Below are positions 31,357 through 40,316 of a stretch of 64,000 nt of DNA, one piece after another. Position numbers and translations under genes: made by a program. The notes under the pieces were generated by a model. It searched no databases. It was given only the letters and a program-made list of their open reading frames with translations, and was not told where the DNA came from. Positions within the stretch are counted from its first letter, which is position 1; each line of letters begins with the position of its first letter. The DNA comes from FACHB-1406 sp034189065 (GTDB lineage: Bacteria; Cyanobacteriota; Cyanobacteriia; Cyanobacteriales; Spirulinaceae). Location of the stretch: contig JAXHVQ010000010.1 in NCBI GenBank assembly GCA_034189065.1, forward strand, positions 1 to 64,000. Reading direction: 5' to 3'.

Positions 31357-32136
31357 TTACGAATGATTATCCAACTCTTGAATGCGCTTTTGAATAAGAA
31401 GTTCGTGCTGCTGCCGTTCGTAAGCCGTCACCCAAGATAGAGTGGTAGAAAGTGCAATTAAACTAAAAAACATCGAAATAAAAATTTCGCAAATTGCCGA
31501 CACTCGAGCGCCTATAGAAATCGGATGAATATCGCCGTAGCCCACTGTTGAAAAAGTGACAATTGAGAAGTAAATTGAAACAAACCCTTCTTCCAAGCCG
31601 AAAAAATTGCTCGAATTGTGCCGAAGCAGTTCTGCATACAAACTCGCAAATCCAAAAATAATCGTTAAAAACCCCAATCCAAGAAGCAGCAAAAGGAAAG
31701 GTAAGTGATTTAATGAAGGAATAAACTGATAGTCGTGGAGAATTTTAGCCCCTTTTTTAAGTTTGCGCTCGATATCCACTCCCGCGCCGAGGAAGACTTC
31801 AAAAACGAGCAAAACAATTAAAGTTAAGCCCATCATAATACTCAAAATTGAAGCAATTGACCCGATCGCGGGACTGCCTGCTTCGGGAAATAGGCGTTGA
31901 AAGACATTAAAAAGGGAATACAGCAATAAAAAACCCGATAACAGGCTGCTGGCTTTGCGAAAAAAGACCAAAGTGGGATAACGCGGATACGTCGTACTGG
32001 CGATCGCTTCCGAATCTCCTTCGGTTGGAGGGTTCAGCACTTCTAAGCGTTCGAGAATCGTTTGTGCGATCGCGCTAATCAGTTCCTCGTTATCGAGTCC
32101 TGTCGCGCCAGGAGTCCCATTATCTGGTTCTAACAT
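31357..32136 (-). CDS. Potassium channel family protein
   Basis: The 259-residue membrane protein has the selectivity filter TVGYGDIHP in a pore helix (TFSTVGYGDI) before the last transmembrane segment, with about three or four further hydrophobic segments upstream (for example ASSLLSGFLLLYSLFNVF). This is a small voltage-channel-like or two-pore-domain-related K+ channel without a visible RCK domain. The C-terminus is a short coiled tail (RQQHELLIQKRIQEL). The start lies 33 bases from the isoaspartyl peptidase stop, suggesting co-transcription. Confidence 0.88.
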   Translation of the reverse strand: MLEPDNGTPGATGLDNEELISAIAQTILERLEVLNPPTEGDSEAIASTTYPRYPTLVFFRKASSLLSGFLLLYSLFNVFQRLFPEAGSPAIGSIASILSIMMGLTLIVLLVFEVFLGAGVDIERKLKKGAKILHDYQFIPSLNHLPFLLLLLGLGFLTIIFGFASLYAELLRHNSSNFFGLEEGFVSIYFSIVTFSTVGYGDIHPISIGARVSAICEIFISMFFSLIALSTTLSWVTAYERQQHELLIQKRIQELDNHS

Positions 32137-32169
32137 AAACAGTAGGCGACGAGGGCAAAAAACGACGAA

Positions 32170-33123
32170 TTACTCGATCGAACCGACTAACATTCCTTCC
32201 TCGTTCCATTCTAGAGTATCGCCGATGGCGCTGCCGTCGTGATAAGCTGCGAGCAACACCTCGCTGGTTTTTCCCCAAGCGATCGCGCCAGTGGCAGAAA
32301 GGGAGATCGCGCCCAAATCCCGTTGGCGATCGCGCGCCTCCTTAAAAGATCGTTCCATCGCCTGCGCCAAAGACATTCCGTCCGTTGCGCGCACGACAAC
32401 CCGCGCCGCCAAACACTCATCAATAATATCCTCGCCAATGCCCGTACAACTTACCGCCGCACTCGAGTTGGCATAATTCCCCGCAGGCATTGCCGAATCG
32501 CTGACGCGCCCGATCCTCTCCAATCCTTTTCCTCCTGTCGAAGTTCCCACGCACAAATGACCTTGCGAGTCCAAAGCCACCACGCCAATGGTACCGCGCC
32601 TTGCCCCCGCCAACTCGGGCTCGGCTACTGTCGCCGCCATCTCCCGTTCAAAATTGTGCTTTCTTTCCTCAATCCATTCCTGGAGACGCACGTCGGTTAG
32701 GGGATCGAAGACTGGTAAATTCAACTCGCGCAATAGTTCCATCGAACCATAATCCGAGAGGACGCGATCGGTTTCATTTTGCAGGACCCGTGCCAGTTCG
32801 ATGGGATGTTTAACGCGAGAGACATTAATGACACCGCTAAAACATTGTAACTGACCGTCCATCAAAGACGCACTCATGCGAATTTGGCCGTCAGATTGCA
32901 ACACCGAACCCGTTCCTGCATTGAAACGCGGTTCGTCCTCGAGCAACTGAGAGCCTTTTATAACCGCCTCTTTAGCGCGTCCTCCATGCAGCAGGAGATC
33001 GTACACTTCCTTGACAATACCGTGAAGCGATCGCCGAACCGCTTCTACGCCTCCCTTGCTTCCCAGGGATAGTCCAGCGCCGCCATGAATAATCAGTTTG
33101 GGTTTTACGTTAGGTGCAGACAT
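32170..33123 (-). CDS. iaaA: Isoaspartyl peptidase / L-asparaginase (plant type, Ntn-hydrolase)
   Basis: The enzyme cleaves isoaspartyl dipeptides and asparagine after self-cleavage into alpha and beta chains. The 317-residue precursor starts KPKLIIHGGAGLSLG, has NAGTGSVLQSDGQIRMSASLMDG, and the autocleavage site GARRGTIGVVALDSQG, whose Thr becomes the nucleophile. SCTGIGEDIIDECLAARVV follows. Length and motifs are typical. It is probably the first gene of a minus-strand pair with the K+ channel gene. Confidence 0.94.
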   Translation of the reverse strand: MSAPNVKPKLIIHGGAGLSLGSKGGVEAVRRSLHGIVKEVYDLLLHGGRAKEAVIKGSQLLEDEPRFNAGTGSVLQSDGQIRMSASLMDGQLQCFSGVINVSRVKHPIELARVLQNETDRVLSDYGSMELLRELNLPVFDPLTDVRLQEWIEERKHNFEREMAATVAEPELAGARRGTIGVVALDSQGHLCVGTSTGGKGLERIGRVSDSAMPAGNYANSSAAVSCTGIGEDIIDECLAARVVVRATDGMSLAQAMERSFKEARDRQRDLGAISLSATGAIAWGKTSEVLLAAYHDGSAIGDTLEWNEEGMLVGSIE

Positions 33124-33998
33124 TTTCGTTTTGTGCTTGATGATAGGTATAAAGAAACTTGCATCCCACTCTCAACCGCGATCAGGAGCAGGTGAAGGGC
33201 TTAACCCCTTTGTTTGATGGGTCAAAGATATCACAATTTAATTCGCCTAGAGATATAAAGAACGTTCGCGACATTTCTATAGCGTTTTTGCTCCGAGACG
33301 TAAACGGAGATGAGAAATCGTCTACTTTTAAGAATTCCTCGCTCCTCTCTCAAATTCCGAATTCTGAATTCTGAATTCTGAATTCTGTACGAAACGAGAG
33401 TTTTACATCCCATTCAGAAACGCTATAAAACATCGGTACGCTGAGTGTTACTTCATCAGGCAACACAGGGCGCTCGTTGAAGCGAAAAATCGGGACTTGC
33501 TCTATCTGGGGTTTGCTGCACAAAGCGGCAAACCCTATTCATCAATGCGATCGAGGTATATTAGGGTTGCTTAAATCTTCACAGAAGTCTAAAGTGGAAA
33601 ACGCAAATCAGTACTGCAGTACTTACTGTCGTGTTTCCATTTCCCCGAGCTAAAATCCGCACTCATCGCCCATCATAAAAACATCTCCGTGTCTCCGGGT
33701 GTCCCCCCATCTGTAGGAGCGGGGTTACCCCGCCCCTACATTAGGTCATTCAACCGGATTTGATATAATTCGGATTTACCGTCGTTGCTAATACCAGTTT
33801 TCAAATGTAGCGTCTTACTTAGATAAACAAACCACATTGCTGAATCTAGTTTGAGCTAACTTGATGTGAGACAGGACTTTAGATTTTTGGTATAACATTG
33901 GCGAGTTTCAGCCCAAAGTCGCTTCGCGCGCTGTCTCTTGCACGAGTCCTCTTACTTTGAGAAAATTTAAGTTCCCAATCTAGAAGCGATCGCAGTTT
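33124..33998. other. Large gene-free spacer with several repeat families
   Basis: The 875 bases have no convincing gene. They hold a run of ATTCTGAATTCTG repeats (about 33357-33390); a dispersed repeat at about 33511-33575 (TTTGCTGCACAAAGC to TTAGGGTTGCTTAAA) with a second copy at 36471-36537; and a short GTAGGAGCGGGGTTACCCCG palindrome at about 33714-33735. The last 150 bases before hisC probably hold its promoter. The spacer marks a repeat-rich junction. Confidence 0.55.
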
Positions 33999-35051
33999 AT
34001 GACAACGTACTTTCGAGCCAACGTACAGGCCATGTCGGGTTACGTTCCCGGAGAACAGCCGCCGCCCCACGTCCGAACCATTAAACTCAATACCAACGAA
34101 AATCCTTATCCCCCCTCACCAAAAGCGATGCAGATCCTTCAAGGGTTCGATCCCCAACAGTTGCGACGTTACCCGAATCCAACGGCGAAGGAATTTTGTC
34201 AAGGGGCGAGTCAAGTTTTAGGCGTTCCGGCTGATTGGATTTTAGCGGGCAATGGTAGCGACGATTTACTGACAATGCTGTTTCGCGCTTGTAGCGAACC
34301 GGGACGTGCGGTTGCCTATCCCGTCCCCACTTACGTTTTGTATCGCACGCTGGCTGAAATTCAGGGGGCTGAGACCATCGAAATTCCCTACTCTGAAGAT
34401 TACAGCTTGCCAACTGAAGAGTTGATTGAGGCACAAGCGGCGATTACTTTTATTGCCTCGCCCAATAGTCCTTCGGGAACGCTGGTTCCATTGGAAATTC
34501 TCGATAAGTTGGCGGCGAATTTGTCGGGCGTTTTAGTTGTTGACGAAGCTTATGTTGATTTTGCCGAAACCAACGCTTTGGAGTTGGTGAAGAAGCATGA
34601 GAATACAATTGTGTTAAGAACGCTCTCGAAGGGATATTCGTTGGCAGGATTGCGGTTTGGGTTTGGCGTTGCCAATCCAGTGCTGTTGGCAGGGTTGATG
34701 AAGGTGAAGGATAGTTATAACGTTGATGCGATCGCGATCGCAATGGCAACGGCCGCGATCGCGGATTCGCAACACAAGGAACACAATGCTGAAAAGGTAA
34801 AACTCGAACGCACAGCGGTGACTAGCGCGCTCTTAAAACTAGGCTTTTATGTTTTACCCTCCCAAGCTAACTTTGTTTTAGCGACTGTTCCTGTCAATGT
34901 CGAGGCGGAATTTCTCTACCGGCAACTCAAAGAGCGCGGAATCTTAGTCCGTTATTTTAAACAGCCTAAATTGGATAATAAGTTGCGAATAACTATCGGA
35001 ACGCCGGAAGAAAATACGGCGTTAATTGAGACTCTTTCTTCTTTGCTTTGA
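33999..35051 (+). CDS. hisC: Histidinol-phosphate aminotransferase
   Basis: HisC transfers an amino group from glutamate to imidazole acetol phosphate in histidine synthesis. The 350-residue PLP enzyme shows IKLNTNENPYPPSPKAM, GNGSDDLLTMLFRA, the pyridine-binding VVDEAYVDFAE, the Schiff-base lysine RTLSKGYSLAGLRFGF and the C-terminal LRITIGTPEENTAL. These features, especially the NTNENP start, distinguish it from the CobD-type enzyme at 6074. The ATG at 33999 is 6 bases after a HIP1-like site; no strong ribosome-binding site is seen. Confidence 0.95.
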   Translation: MTTYFRANVQAMSGYVPGEQPPPHVRTIKLNTNENPYPPSPKAMQILQGFDPQQLRRYPNPTAKEFCQGASQVLGVPADWILAGNGSDDLLTMLFRACSEPGRAVAYPVPTYVLYRTLAEIQGAETIEIPYSEDYSLPTEELIEAQAAITFIASPNSPSGTLVPLEILDKLAANLSGVLVVDEAYVDFAETNALELVKKHENTIVLRTLSKGYSLAGLRFGFGVANPVLLAGLMKVKDSYNVDAIAIAMATAAIADSQHKEHNAEKVKLERTAVTSALLKLGFYVLPSQANFVLATVPVNVEAEFLYRQLKERGILVRYFKQPKLDNKLRITIGTPEENTALIETLSSLL

Positions 35052-35315
35052 TTTACAACCACAAATTCTCTCCGAAGTCAAGCTTTTACAACTCCTATGA
35101 AAATACCCTAATTCACAATGAATAATGAATAATTACCGCGTTTATACGATGAACGCAGCACTCCTTCGGACAACTCACTGCCAGAGAGGAGACCATAAGA
35201 CCCGTGTCCTTTTCTTCCTTTACGAAGAAGTCTTAGACCCAATTATTAATTATTAATTGTTAATTATTAATTGGTAAAGTATCTGTAAAGAAAGAGTGCA
35301 TTTCCGCCGAACCCC
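35052..35315. other. Repeat-bearing spacer
   Basis: No gene. It ends in AATTATTAATTATTAATTG runs preceded by an AGACCCGTGTCC segment (about 35199-35210), close to the spacer at 15415-15535, so it is a second copy of that repeat. Confidence 0.5.
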
Positions 35316-35921
35316 TCAATCCAAAATCGCATCCATTAAAACATCCGTTAAACTCATTCCCCGCATCTGCTCGATGGTGACGGTATCAACAATATCAAAC
35401 TTCGCGCCTGCCTTCGCCAAGTCATCGTCGAGGATTTTGAGGAATCGAGTTGCTTCGGGGTTATCTCCGGCTTGAATAAACGAAATAGCCAGTTCCTCAT
35501 CGCAATCGATGCGCTGCGAAGCGTCTACAATAATGCGCGCCACACCGCTACAGTCGTCGGGTTCTCCGTCTGTCACCACAAGGATGGTTTCTCCGTTGGG
35601 TTTCGTCTCCCCCTTATCCTTGCGCGTAAAATAGCGATCGAGCGCATCTTGGAGGACTCCCACTAAATCGCTGCGTCCCGAAGGAAGGTTTTCCAGGAAA
35701 ATTTGACTGACTTTATCGGCGGTAACGTAATCGTAGCGCCTGAAGCGGCCGGAAAAGGTATAAATTGTTAGTCCGTCGGGGTCTAATTCTTCGCATTTTT
35801 GAGCGAGGGCGAGGGTAGACTCTTGAATGACAGACCAGCGGCTTTTCCCGTTGGGCGAGTTAGCAACAGCCATACTGCTACTTTTATCGATAATTAGGGT
35901 ATAGTCGCGGTTTGCTAGCAT
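35316..35921 (-). CDS. VWA-domain protein
   Basis: The 201-residue protein is a von Willebrand factor A domain with the metal-ion-dependent adhesion site DKSSSM near the start (YTLIIDKSSSM) and a later VTDGEPDD motif. Such soluble VWA proteins in cyanobacteria are related to tellurium-resistance (TerF/TerY-like) and stress proteins, but no ter genes are near. The ATG at 35921 has a GGGAG site 8 bases upstream; a GTG at 35936 is possible. It begins 23 bases after the ndhN stop, so the two are likely co-transcribed. Confidence 0.85.
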   Translation of the reverse strand: MLANRDYTLIIDKSSSMAVANSPNGKSRWSVIQESTLALAQKCEELDPDGLTIYTFSGRFRRYDYVTADKVSQIFLENLPSGRSDLVGVLQDALDRYFTRKDKGETKPNGETILVVTDGEPDDCSGVARIIVDASQRIDCDEELAISFIQAGDNPEATRFLKILDDDLAKAGAKFDIVDTVTIEQMRGMSLTDVLMDAILD

Positions 35922-35943
35922 TTGACAGTCTCCCACCCCTTGC

Positions 35944-36420
35944 TTATGCCGCCGCTAGCGTTGCCTGAAGCGGTTCCCAGCGGAAATAGCGATCGCCTCC
36001 TAATTCCAAAACCACCTTAATTCTCGGCTCCAACTCGGGCAAATTCGCCAAATATTCCCGTTCCTGGCGCGAGAGAACCATTCCTTCAATAATCCACAGC
36101 GCGAGTCCCTTGGATTTAGGCGACAGCGTTTCAAGTTGGTACGTCGCAATGGGCGGAACGTAGTAGCGCGTCCCCACCATTGCATCTTGGGCGATATTCT
36201 TCTTCCCTAAATGGGGAGGGCGAACCCCGTGAAATCCCGTTAAATACGCCGATAAATCGCCCAATCCCCGCGCGGTTAAATTGAGGGTAACATAGCCCGC
36301 CGCCCGCAAGCGCCGTTGATAGCGACCTTCAAACCCTCCTTCCAAGGGCATATACGTGGCTAAAGCGCCCGACTGTTCGAGGTCGCGAATGAAGGATTTG
36401 CCCGTTGTCAGCAGTGGCAT
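35944..36420 (-). CDS. ndhN: NAD(P)H-quinone oxidoreductase subunit N (NDH-1)
   Basis: NdhN is a peripheral subunit of the cyanobacterial/chloroplast NDH-1 complex, which takes electrons from ferredoxin to plastoquinone for respiration, cyclic flow and CO2 uptake. The 158-residue protein matches the family along its length: ALATYMPLEGGFEGRYQRRL, GVRPPHLGKKNIAQDA and LELGGDRYFRWEPL. It is transcribed divergently from the ribosomal cluster, with rplC 617 bases away. The ATG at 36420 fits the conserved LLTTGKSFIRDLE start. Confidence 0.95.
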   Translation of the reverse strand: MPLLTTGKSFIRDLEQSGALATYMPLEGGFEGRYQRRLRAAGYVTLNLTARGLGDLSAYLTGFHGVRPPHLGKKNIAQDAMVGTRYYVPPIATYQLETLSPKSKGLALWIIEGMVLSRQEREYLANLPELEPRIKVVLELGGDRYFRWEPLQATLAAA

Positions 36421-36911
36421 GAGTTTTAAGTGGGGTAATAATGGAGATTGTTTTTAACGTTCTATTATAAGGCTTGCTGCACAAAGCTGAAATCCTATTC
36501 ATCAATGCGATCGAGGCATATTAGGGTTGCTTAAAAATTAAAAACAATTCTCCTCTGCTTCCCCTGCTTCCCCTGCTCCCTCTGCTTCCCCTGCTTCCCC
36601 TGCTTCCCCTGCTCCCCCCGCTCCCCCCGCCGGGGGTTTCCCATCAACTTCCTCCAAAACCTTGACTAAATATATAAAGGCGGATATAGTAGTAAATCGT
36701 GACCTCAAAACGGTTACAACTGCCTTGTTAGACAAGGTTAGTTTTAAGCAGAAAGAAAGATAGAGTTGCGCGTAAGATTTCGCCTTGCTCTGGATACTGA
36801 AGGCTACCGTCTTTAAGTCTGGCGCGATCGCAGGCGATCCCATTAGCCGCAAAAACCGAATTTTCGAGTTCGCGGGCTAGTCATCTTGCACTTAATCTAA
36901 AAAAAACCCTT
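36421..36911. repeat. Spacer with dispersed repeat and a 9-bp tandem repeat
   Basis: No gene. At 36471-36537 lies the second copy of the GCTTGCTGCACAAAGC to GGGTTGCTTAAA repeat found at 33511. At about 36553-36640 nine-base units (CTTCCCCTG or CTCCCCCCG) repeat about nine times. A minus-strand ORF across it (36538-36852) would be a Gly/Glu/Ala low-complexity protein and is most likely chance. Confidence 0.6.
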
Positions 36912-36985
36912 AAAACTTCTCCGGTTGGAGGAGATTTTATACGGATAAGGGGCAACAAAGGGAGTTTTTTTGCTCCCCCATTGCC
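36912..36985 (+). promoter_or_regulatory. Two hairpins in the rplC leader
   Basis: AAAACTTCTCC (36912-36922) pairs with GGAGGAGATTTT (36927-36938) with a GGTT loop. Then GGGAG (36960-36964) pairs with CTCCC (36973-36977) around a T-rich loop, extended outward by GGCAA/TTGCC (36951/36981). They lie 53-126 bases before the GTG of rplC, where ribosomal protein operons often carry autoregulatory or attenuator structures. Function is inferred from position only. Confidence 0.45.
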
Positions 36986-37037
36986 ATCGAGTCCAATAAT
37001 TTTGTTGTCTACATTATCTTAAGGAGAGGGGTAGATT

Positions 37038-37682
37038 GTGTCTCTCGGCATCCTCGGCACCAAACTGGGCATGACCCAGATTTTTGAACCCGAAACGGGA
37101 CTTGCCATTCCCGTCACGGTCATTCAAGCCGGTCCTTGTACCGTCACCCAAGTCAAAACACCAGAAACCGACGGCTACAGCGCTGTCCAAATTGGCTATA
37201 ACCAAGTCAAAGAAAAAGCGCTGACTCGTCCCGAATTGGGACACCTCAAAAAATCCAGCGCCCCTCCCTTGCGCCATCTCAAAGAATATCGCCTAAACGA
37301 TGCCGCTCAATTTGAATTGGGGCAAGCTGTGGGAGCCGATATTTTTAGTAACGGGCAACAGGTTGACGTATCGGGGAAAACCATCGGTCGGGGCTTTGCC
37401 GGCTATCAAAAGCGGCACAACTTTAGACGAGGACCCATGTCCCACGGTTCAAAAAACCACCGAGAACCCGGTTCCACAGGTCCGGGAACCACGCCCGGTC
37501 GTATCTTCCCCGGTAAGAAGATGGCCGGTCGGTATGGAGGGACGAAAGTGACCATTCGCAAACTGACAGTAGTTCGAGTGGATAGCGATCGCAATCTCCT
37601 GTTAATTAAAGGAGCTGTTCCGGGAAAACCGGGCGCGCTTCTGAGCTTAACCCCCACTAAAACCTTTGGGAAATCGAGTTAA
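37038..37682 (+). CDS. rplC: 50S ribosomal protein L3
   Basis: First gene of the cluster; in cyanobacteria rpsJ is elsewhere, so starting at rplC is normal. The 214 residues begin SLGILGTKLGMTQIF and contain the conserved GRGFAGYQKRHNFRRGPMSHGSKNHREPGS tip that reaches the peptidyl transferase centre. The start is GTG with AAGGAGAGG 9-16 bases upstream. It is followed by a 122-base spacer with an ATTCTGAATTCTG repeat. Confidence 0.97.
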   Translation: MSLGILGTKLGMTQIFEPETGLAIPVTVIQAGPCTVTQVKTPETDGYSAVQIGYNQVKEKALTRPELGHLKKSSAPPLRHLKEYRLNDAAQFELGQAVGADIFSNGQQVDVSGKTIGRGFAGYQKRHNFRRGPMSHGSKNHREPGSTGPGTTPGRIFPGKKMAGRYGGTKVTIRKLTVVRVDSDRNLLLIKGAVPGKPGALLSLTPTKTFGKSS

Positions 37683-37804
37683 GGAAAGGGCGCTAACGGG
37701 GGGCAAAAATCCGCGACCTACAGCATTTTCCCTTCTGAATTCTCCCATTCTGAATTCTGATATTCTGACTCCTTCCCTTCCGATAGAAGACAAAAGACAG
37801 AACA

Positions 37805-38437
37805 ATGGTTACTCGTGTAGTAAAAAACTGGCAAGGCGACGAGGTTGGCGAAGCAACCTTTGAGTTGCGGACGGCAAAAGAAGAAAACGCCTCCCATATC
37901 CTCCATCGGGCGGTGGTGCGGCACCTCGCCAACGCCCGCAAAGGAACCGCCTCCACCAAAACCCGCTCTGAAGTGCGCGGCGGCGGTCGCAAACCCTGGC
38001 GGCAGAAAGGAACCGGACGCGCCCGGGCGGGGTCCAATCGTTCTCCCCTATGGCGAGGCGGCGGCGTAATTTTTGGTCCCAAACCCAGGGATTACAGCCA
38101 AAAGATGAACCGTAAAGAGCGGCGTTTAGCTTTGAGAACGGCATTTCAAAGTCGAGCGGAGGACTTGACAATTGTCGAAGACTTTGCTGAGGAATTTTCT
38201 CGTCCGAAAACTAAAGATTTAGTGTCTGCCTTCTCCCGCTGGGGAATCGGTCCAGGAGAAAAAGTCTTGTTGATCCTCAACGAAAAAGCCCACAACGTTT
38301 ATTTATCGGGTCGAAACTTAAAGGAACTCAAAATTCTTTTGGCGAATCAGTTGAACGTTTACGACCTGCTGTGGGCAGACAAAATCGCAGTTGTCAAACC
38401 CGCCCTGCAAAAAATTCAGGAGGTGTACGGTGATTAG
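37805..38437 (+). CDS. rplD: 50S ribosomal protein L4
   Basis: 210 residues. The long extended loop (TRSEVRGGGRKPWRQKGTGRARAGSNRSPL), which lines the exit tunnel, is intact, as is the HNVYLSGRNLKEL C-terminal region. L4 is the feedback regulator of the S10 operon in some bacteria; no such site is proven here. The stop overlaps the rplW start by eight bases. Confidence 0.97.
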   Translation: MVTRVVKNWQGDEVGEATFELRTAKEENASHILHRAVVRHLANARKGTASTKTRSEVRGGGRKPWRQKGTGRARAGSNRSPLWRGGGVIFGPKPRDYSQKMNRKERRLALRTAFQSRAEDLTIVEDFAEEFSRPKTKDLVSAFSRWGIGPGEKVLLILNEKAHNVYLSGRNLKELKILLANQLNVYDLLWADKIAVVKPALQKIQEVYGD

Positions 38438-38738
38438 AACCAATCCCCGCGCTTTAGCCGATCTGATTATTCGGCCCATTGTCACCGAGAAAGCGACGCT
38501 GCTGATGGAGCAAAATAAATACGTTTTTGATGTCGCGCTGAAAGCCAGCAAGCCCGAAATTCAAGCCGCAATTGAGGGGTTATTTGGCGTAAAAGTGACG
38601 AAAGTGAATACCTTACGTCCGCCTCGGAAAAAGAAGCGCGTCGGTCGCTATATCGGTTATAAACCCTTATACAAACGAGCGATTGTCACCCTCGCCCCCG
38701 AAGACTCGCTCCAGTCCTTCCTCTTCCCAGAATTGTAA
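38430..38738 (+). CDS. rplW: 50S ribosomal protein L23
   Basis: 102 residues beginning VIRTNPRALADLIIRPIVTEK, with the NTLRPPRKKKRVGRYIG loop. L23 sits at the tunnel exit and docks trigger factor and SRP. The GTG at 38430 overlaps rplD and follows CAGGAGG with good spacing, so it is preferred to the upstream ATG at 38391, which would add 13 residues coded within rplD. Confidence 0.93.
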   Translation: MIRTNPRALADLIIRPIVTEKATLLMEQNKYVFDVALKASKPEIQAAIEGLFGVKVTKVNTLRPPRKKKRVGRYIGYKPLYKRAIVTLAPEDSLQSFLFPEL

Positions 38739-38775
38739 AACCGACCCAACTGCCAACCGAAAAGCAACTGTAACA

Positions 38776-39615
38776 ATGGGTATTCGTTCCTACAGACCAA
38801 TGACTCCCGGCACTCGGCAAGCCAGCGTCTCTGACTTTGCCGACATCACGAAAACCGAGCCCGAAAAGTCGCTCACTAAGCACAAACATAATAAGAAAGG
38901 ACGCAACAATCGCGGTGTCATCACCAGTCGCCATCGCGGAGGCGGTCACAAGCGCCTCTATCGTAAAATCGACTTTCGTCGCGATAAACATAAGATTCCC
39001 GCGAAAGTAGCAGCCATTGAATACGATCCCAATCGCAATGCGAGAATTGCCCTGCTATTCTACCAAGATGGGGAAAAGCGCTATATTCTCGCGCCCAATG
39101 GCATTCAAGTGGGCAGTTTTGTCATTTCTGGGGAAGATGCCCCCTTTGAGGTGGGCAATGCCCTGCCATTGAGCAAGATTCCGTTGGGAACCGACGTTCA
39201 TAACATCGAACTCTATGCCGGTCGAGGGGGACAAATCGTACGCGCGGCGGGGGCTGCGGCTCAAGTGGTGGCGAAAGAGGGAAATTATGTGACGCTGAAA
39301 TTGCCTTCTAAAGAGGTGCGCATGGTTCGCCGAGAATGCTATGCCACCATTGGCAGAGTGGGCAATGCAGAGGCGAGAAACTTAAGTTTGGGGAAAGCCG
39401 GACGGACGCGGCGTTTGGGCAGGAGACCTCACGTTCGCGGCAGCGCCATGAACCCGGTAGACCACCCCCACGGCGGCGGCGAAGGTCGCGCGCCTATCGG
39501 TCGCAGCGGACCTGTGACTCCTTGGGGCAAACCCACATTGGGGGCGAAGACGCGCAAGCGCAAGAAACAGAGCAGCAAGCTGATTGTTCGACGGCGCAAT
39601 GCTGGAAAAGGTTAG
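38776..39615 (+). CDS. rplB: 50S ribosomal protein L2
   Basis: 279 residues. The start GIRSYRPMTPGTRQASVSDF, the RHRGGGHKRLYRKIDFRRDK segment and the catalytic-site loop VDHPHGGGEGRAPIGR with the essential His are all present. The frame is open from 38683, but the earlier codons overlap rplW, and the ATG at 38776 begins the conserved protein. Confidence 0.97.
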   Translation: MGIRSYRPMTPGTRQASVSDFADITKTEPEKSLTKHKHNKKGRNNRGVITSRHRGGGHKRLYRKIDFRRDKHKIPAKVAAIEYDPNRNARIALLFYQDGEKRYILAPNGIQVGSFVISGEDAPFEVGNALPLSKIPLGTDVHNIELYAGRGGQIVRAAGAAAQVVAKEGNYVTLKLPSKEVRMVRRECYATIGRVGNAEARNLSLGKAGRTRRLGRRPHVRGSAMNPVDHPHGGGEGRAPIGRSGPVTPWGKPTLGAKTRKRKKQSSKLIVRRRNAGKG

Positions 39616-39647
39616 GTTAATTTTAAAGTTTTAAGGTTAGAGACATT

Positions 39648-39929
39648 ATGGGTCGTTCTCTCAAAAAAGGACCATTTATTGCCGACAGCCTGCTGTCGAA
39701 AATTGAAAAGCTCAACGCCAAGAATGAGAAAAGAGTGATTAAAACTTGGTCGAGAGCGTCAACGATTCTTCCGCAAATGGTGGGTCATACCATCGCCGTG
39801 CATAACGGTCGCCAGCACGTTCCCGTCTATGTTTCCGAGCAAATGGTGGGTCATAAGTTGGGCGAATTTGCCCCGACGCGCACCTTTCGGGGACACGCAA
39901 AAGGCGATAAGAAAGCGGGGCGTAGATAA
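39648..39929 (+). CDS. rpsS: 30S ribosomal protein S19
   Basis: 93 residues starting GRSLKKGPFIADSLL and ending in HAKGDKKAGRR, with GHTIAVHNGRQHVPVYV between. It binds S13 in the small-subunit head. Between rplB and rplV in the usual order. Confidence 0.97.
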   Translation: MGRSLKKGPFIADSLLSKIEKLNAKNEKRVIKTWSRASTILPQMVGHTIAVHNGRQHVPVYVSEQMVGHKLGEFAPTRTFRGHAKGDKKAGRR

Positions 39930-39939
39930 GGAGTAAAGT

Positions 39940-40302
39940 ATGGTTAAGGTAGATACCGAACAAGAAGTTAAGGCGATCGCGCGTTATATCCGGATGTCAC
40001 CCCATAAGGTACGGCGGGTTCTCGATCAAATTCGCGGTCGTTCCTATCGAGAAGCATTGATTCTGCTGGAATTTATGCCCTATCGCGCCTGCGGTCCAAT
40101 TTTGAAAGTCTTGCGATCGGCTGTAGCCAATGCTGAACACAACAACGGCTACAATCCGGCAGAACTGGTGGTCAGCAGCGCCTATGCCGACCAAGGGCCG
40201 AGCTTGCGGCGCTATCGACCCCGCGCCCAGGGACGAGCTTACCAAATCCGCAAACCAACCTGCCACATTACCGTGGCTGTGGCTCCCAATTTAGAGGAAT
40301 AA
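39940..40302 (+). CDS. rplV: 50S ribosomal protein L22
   Basis: 120 residues with IRMSPHKVRRVLDQIRGRSY and the tunnel beta-hairpin region GPSLRRYRPRAQGRAYQIRK. Only 10 bases separate it from rpsS, with a GGAG site in the gap. Confidence 0.97.
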   Translation: MVKVDTEQEVKAIARYIRMSPHKVRRVLDQIRGRSYREALILLEFMPYRACGPILKVLRSAVANAEHNNGYNPAELVVSSAYADQGPSLRRYRPRAQGRAYQIRKPTCHITVAVAPNLEE

Positions 40303-40316
40303 CGAGGAAAACCGTC

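Noticed and set aside
33511..33575. Insertion sequence end with partner at 36471
   Set aside because: About 65 bases are shared but no transposase or second end is visible; kept only as a dispersed repeat.
36538..36852. 104-residue minus-strand ORF rich in Gly, Glu and Ala
   Set aside because: Half of it is coded by a 9-bp tandem repeat, it has no ribosome-binding site and no recognised motif.
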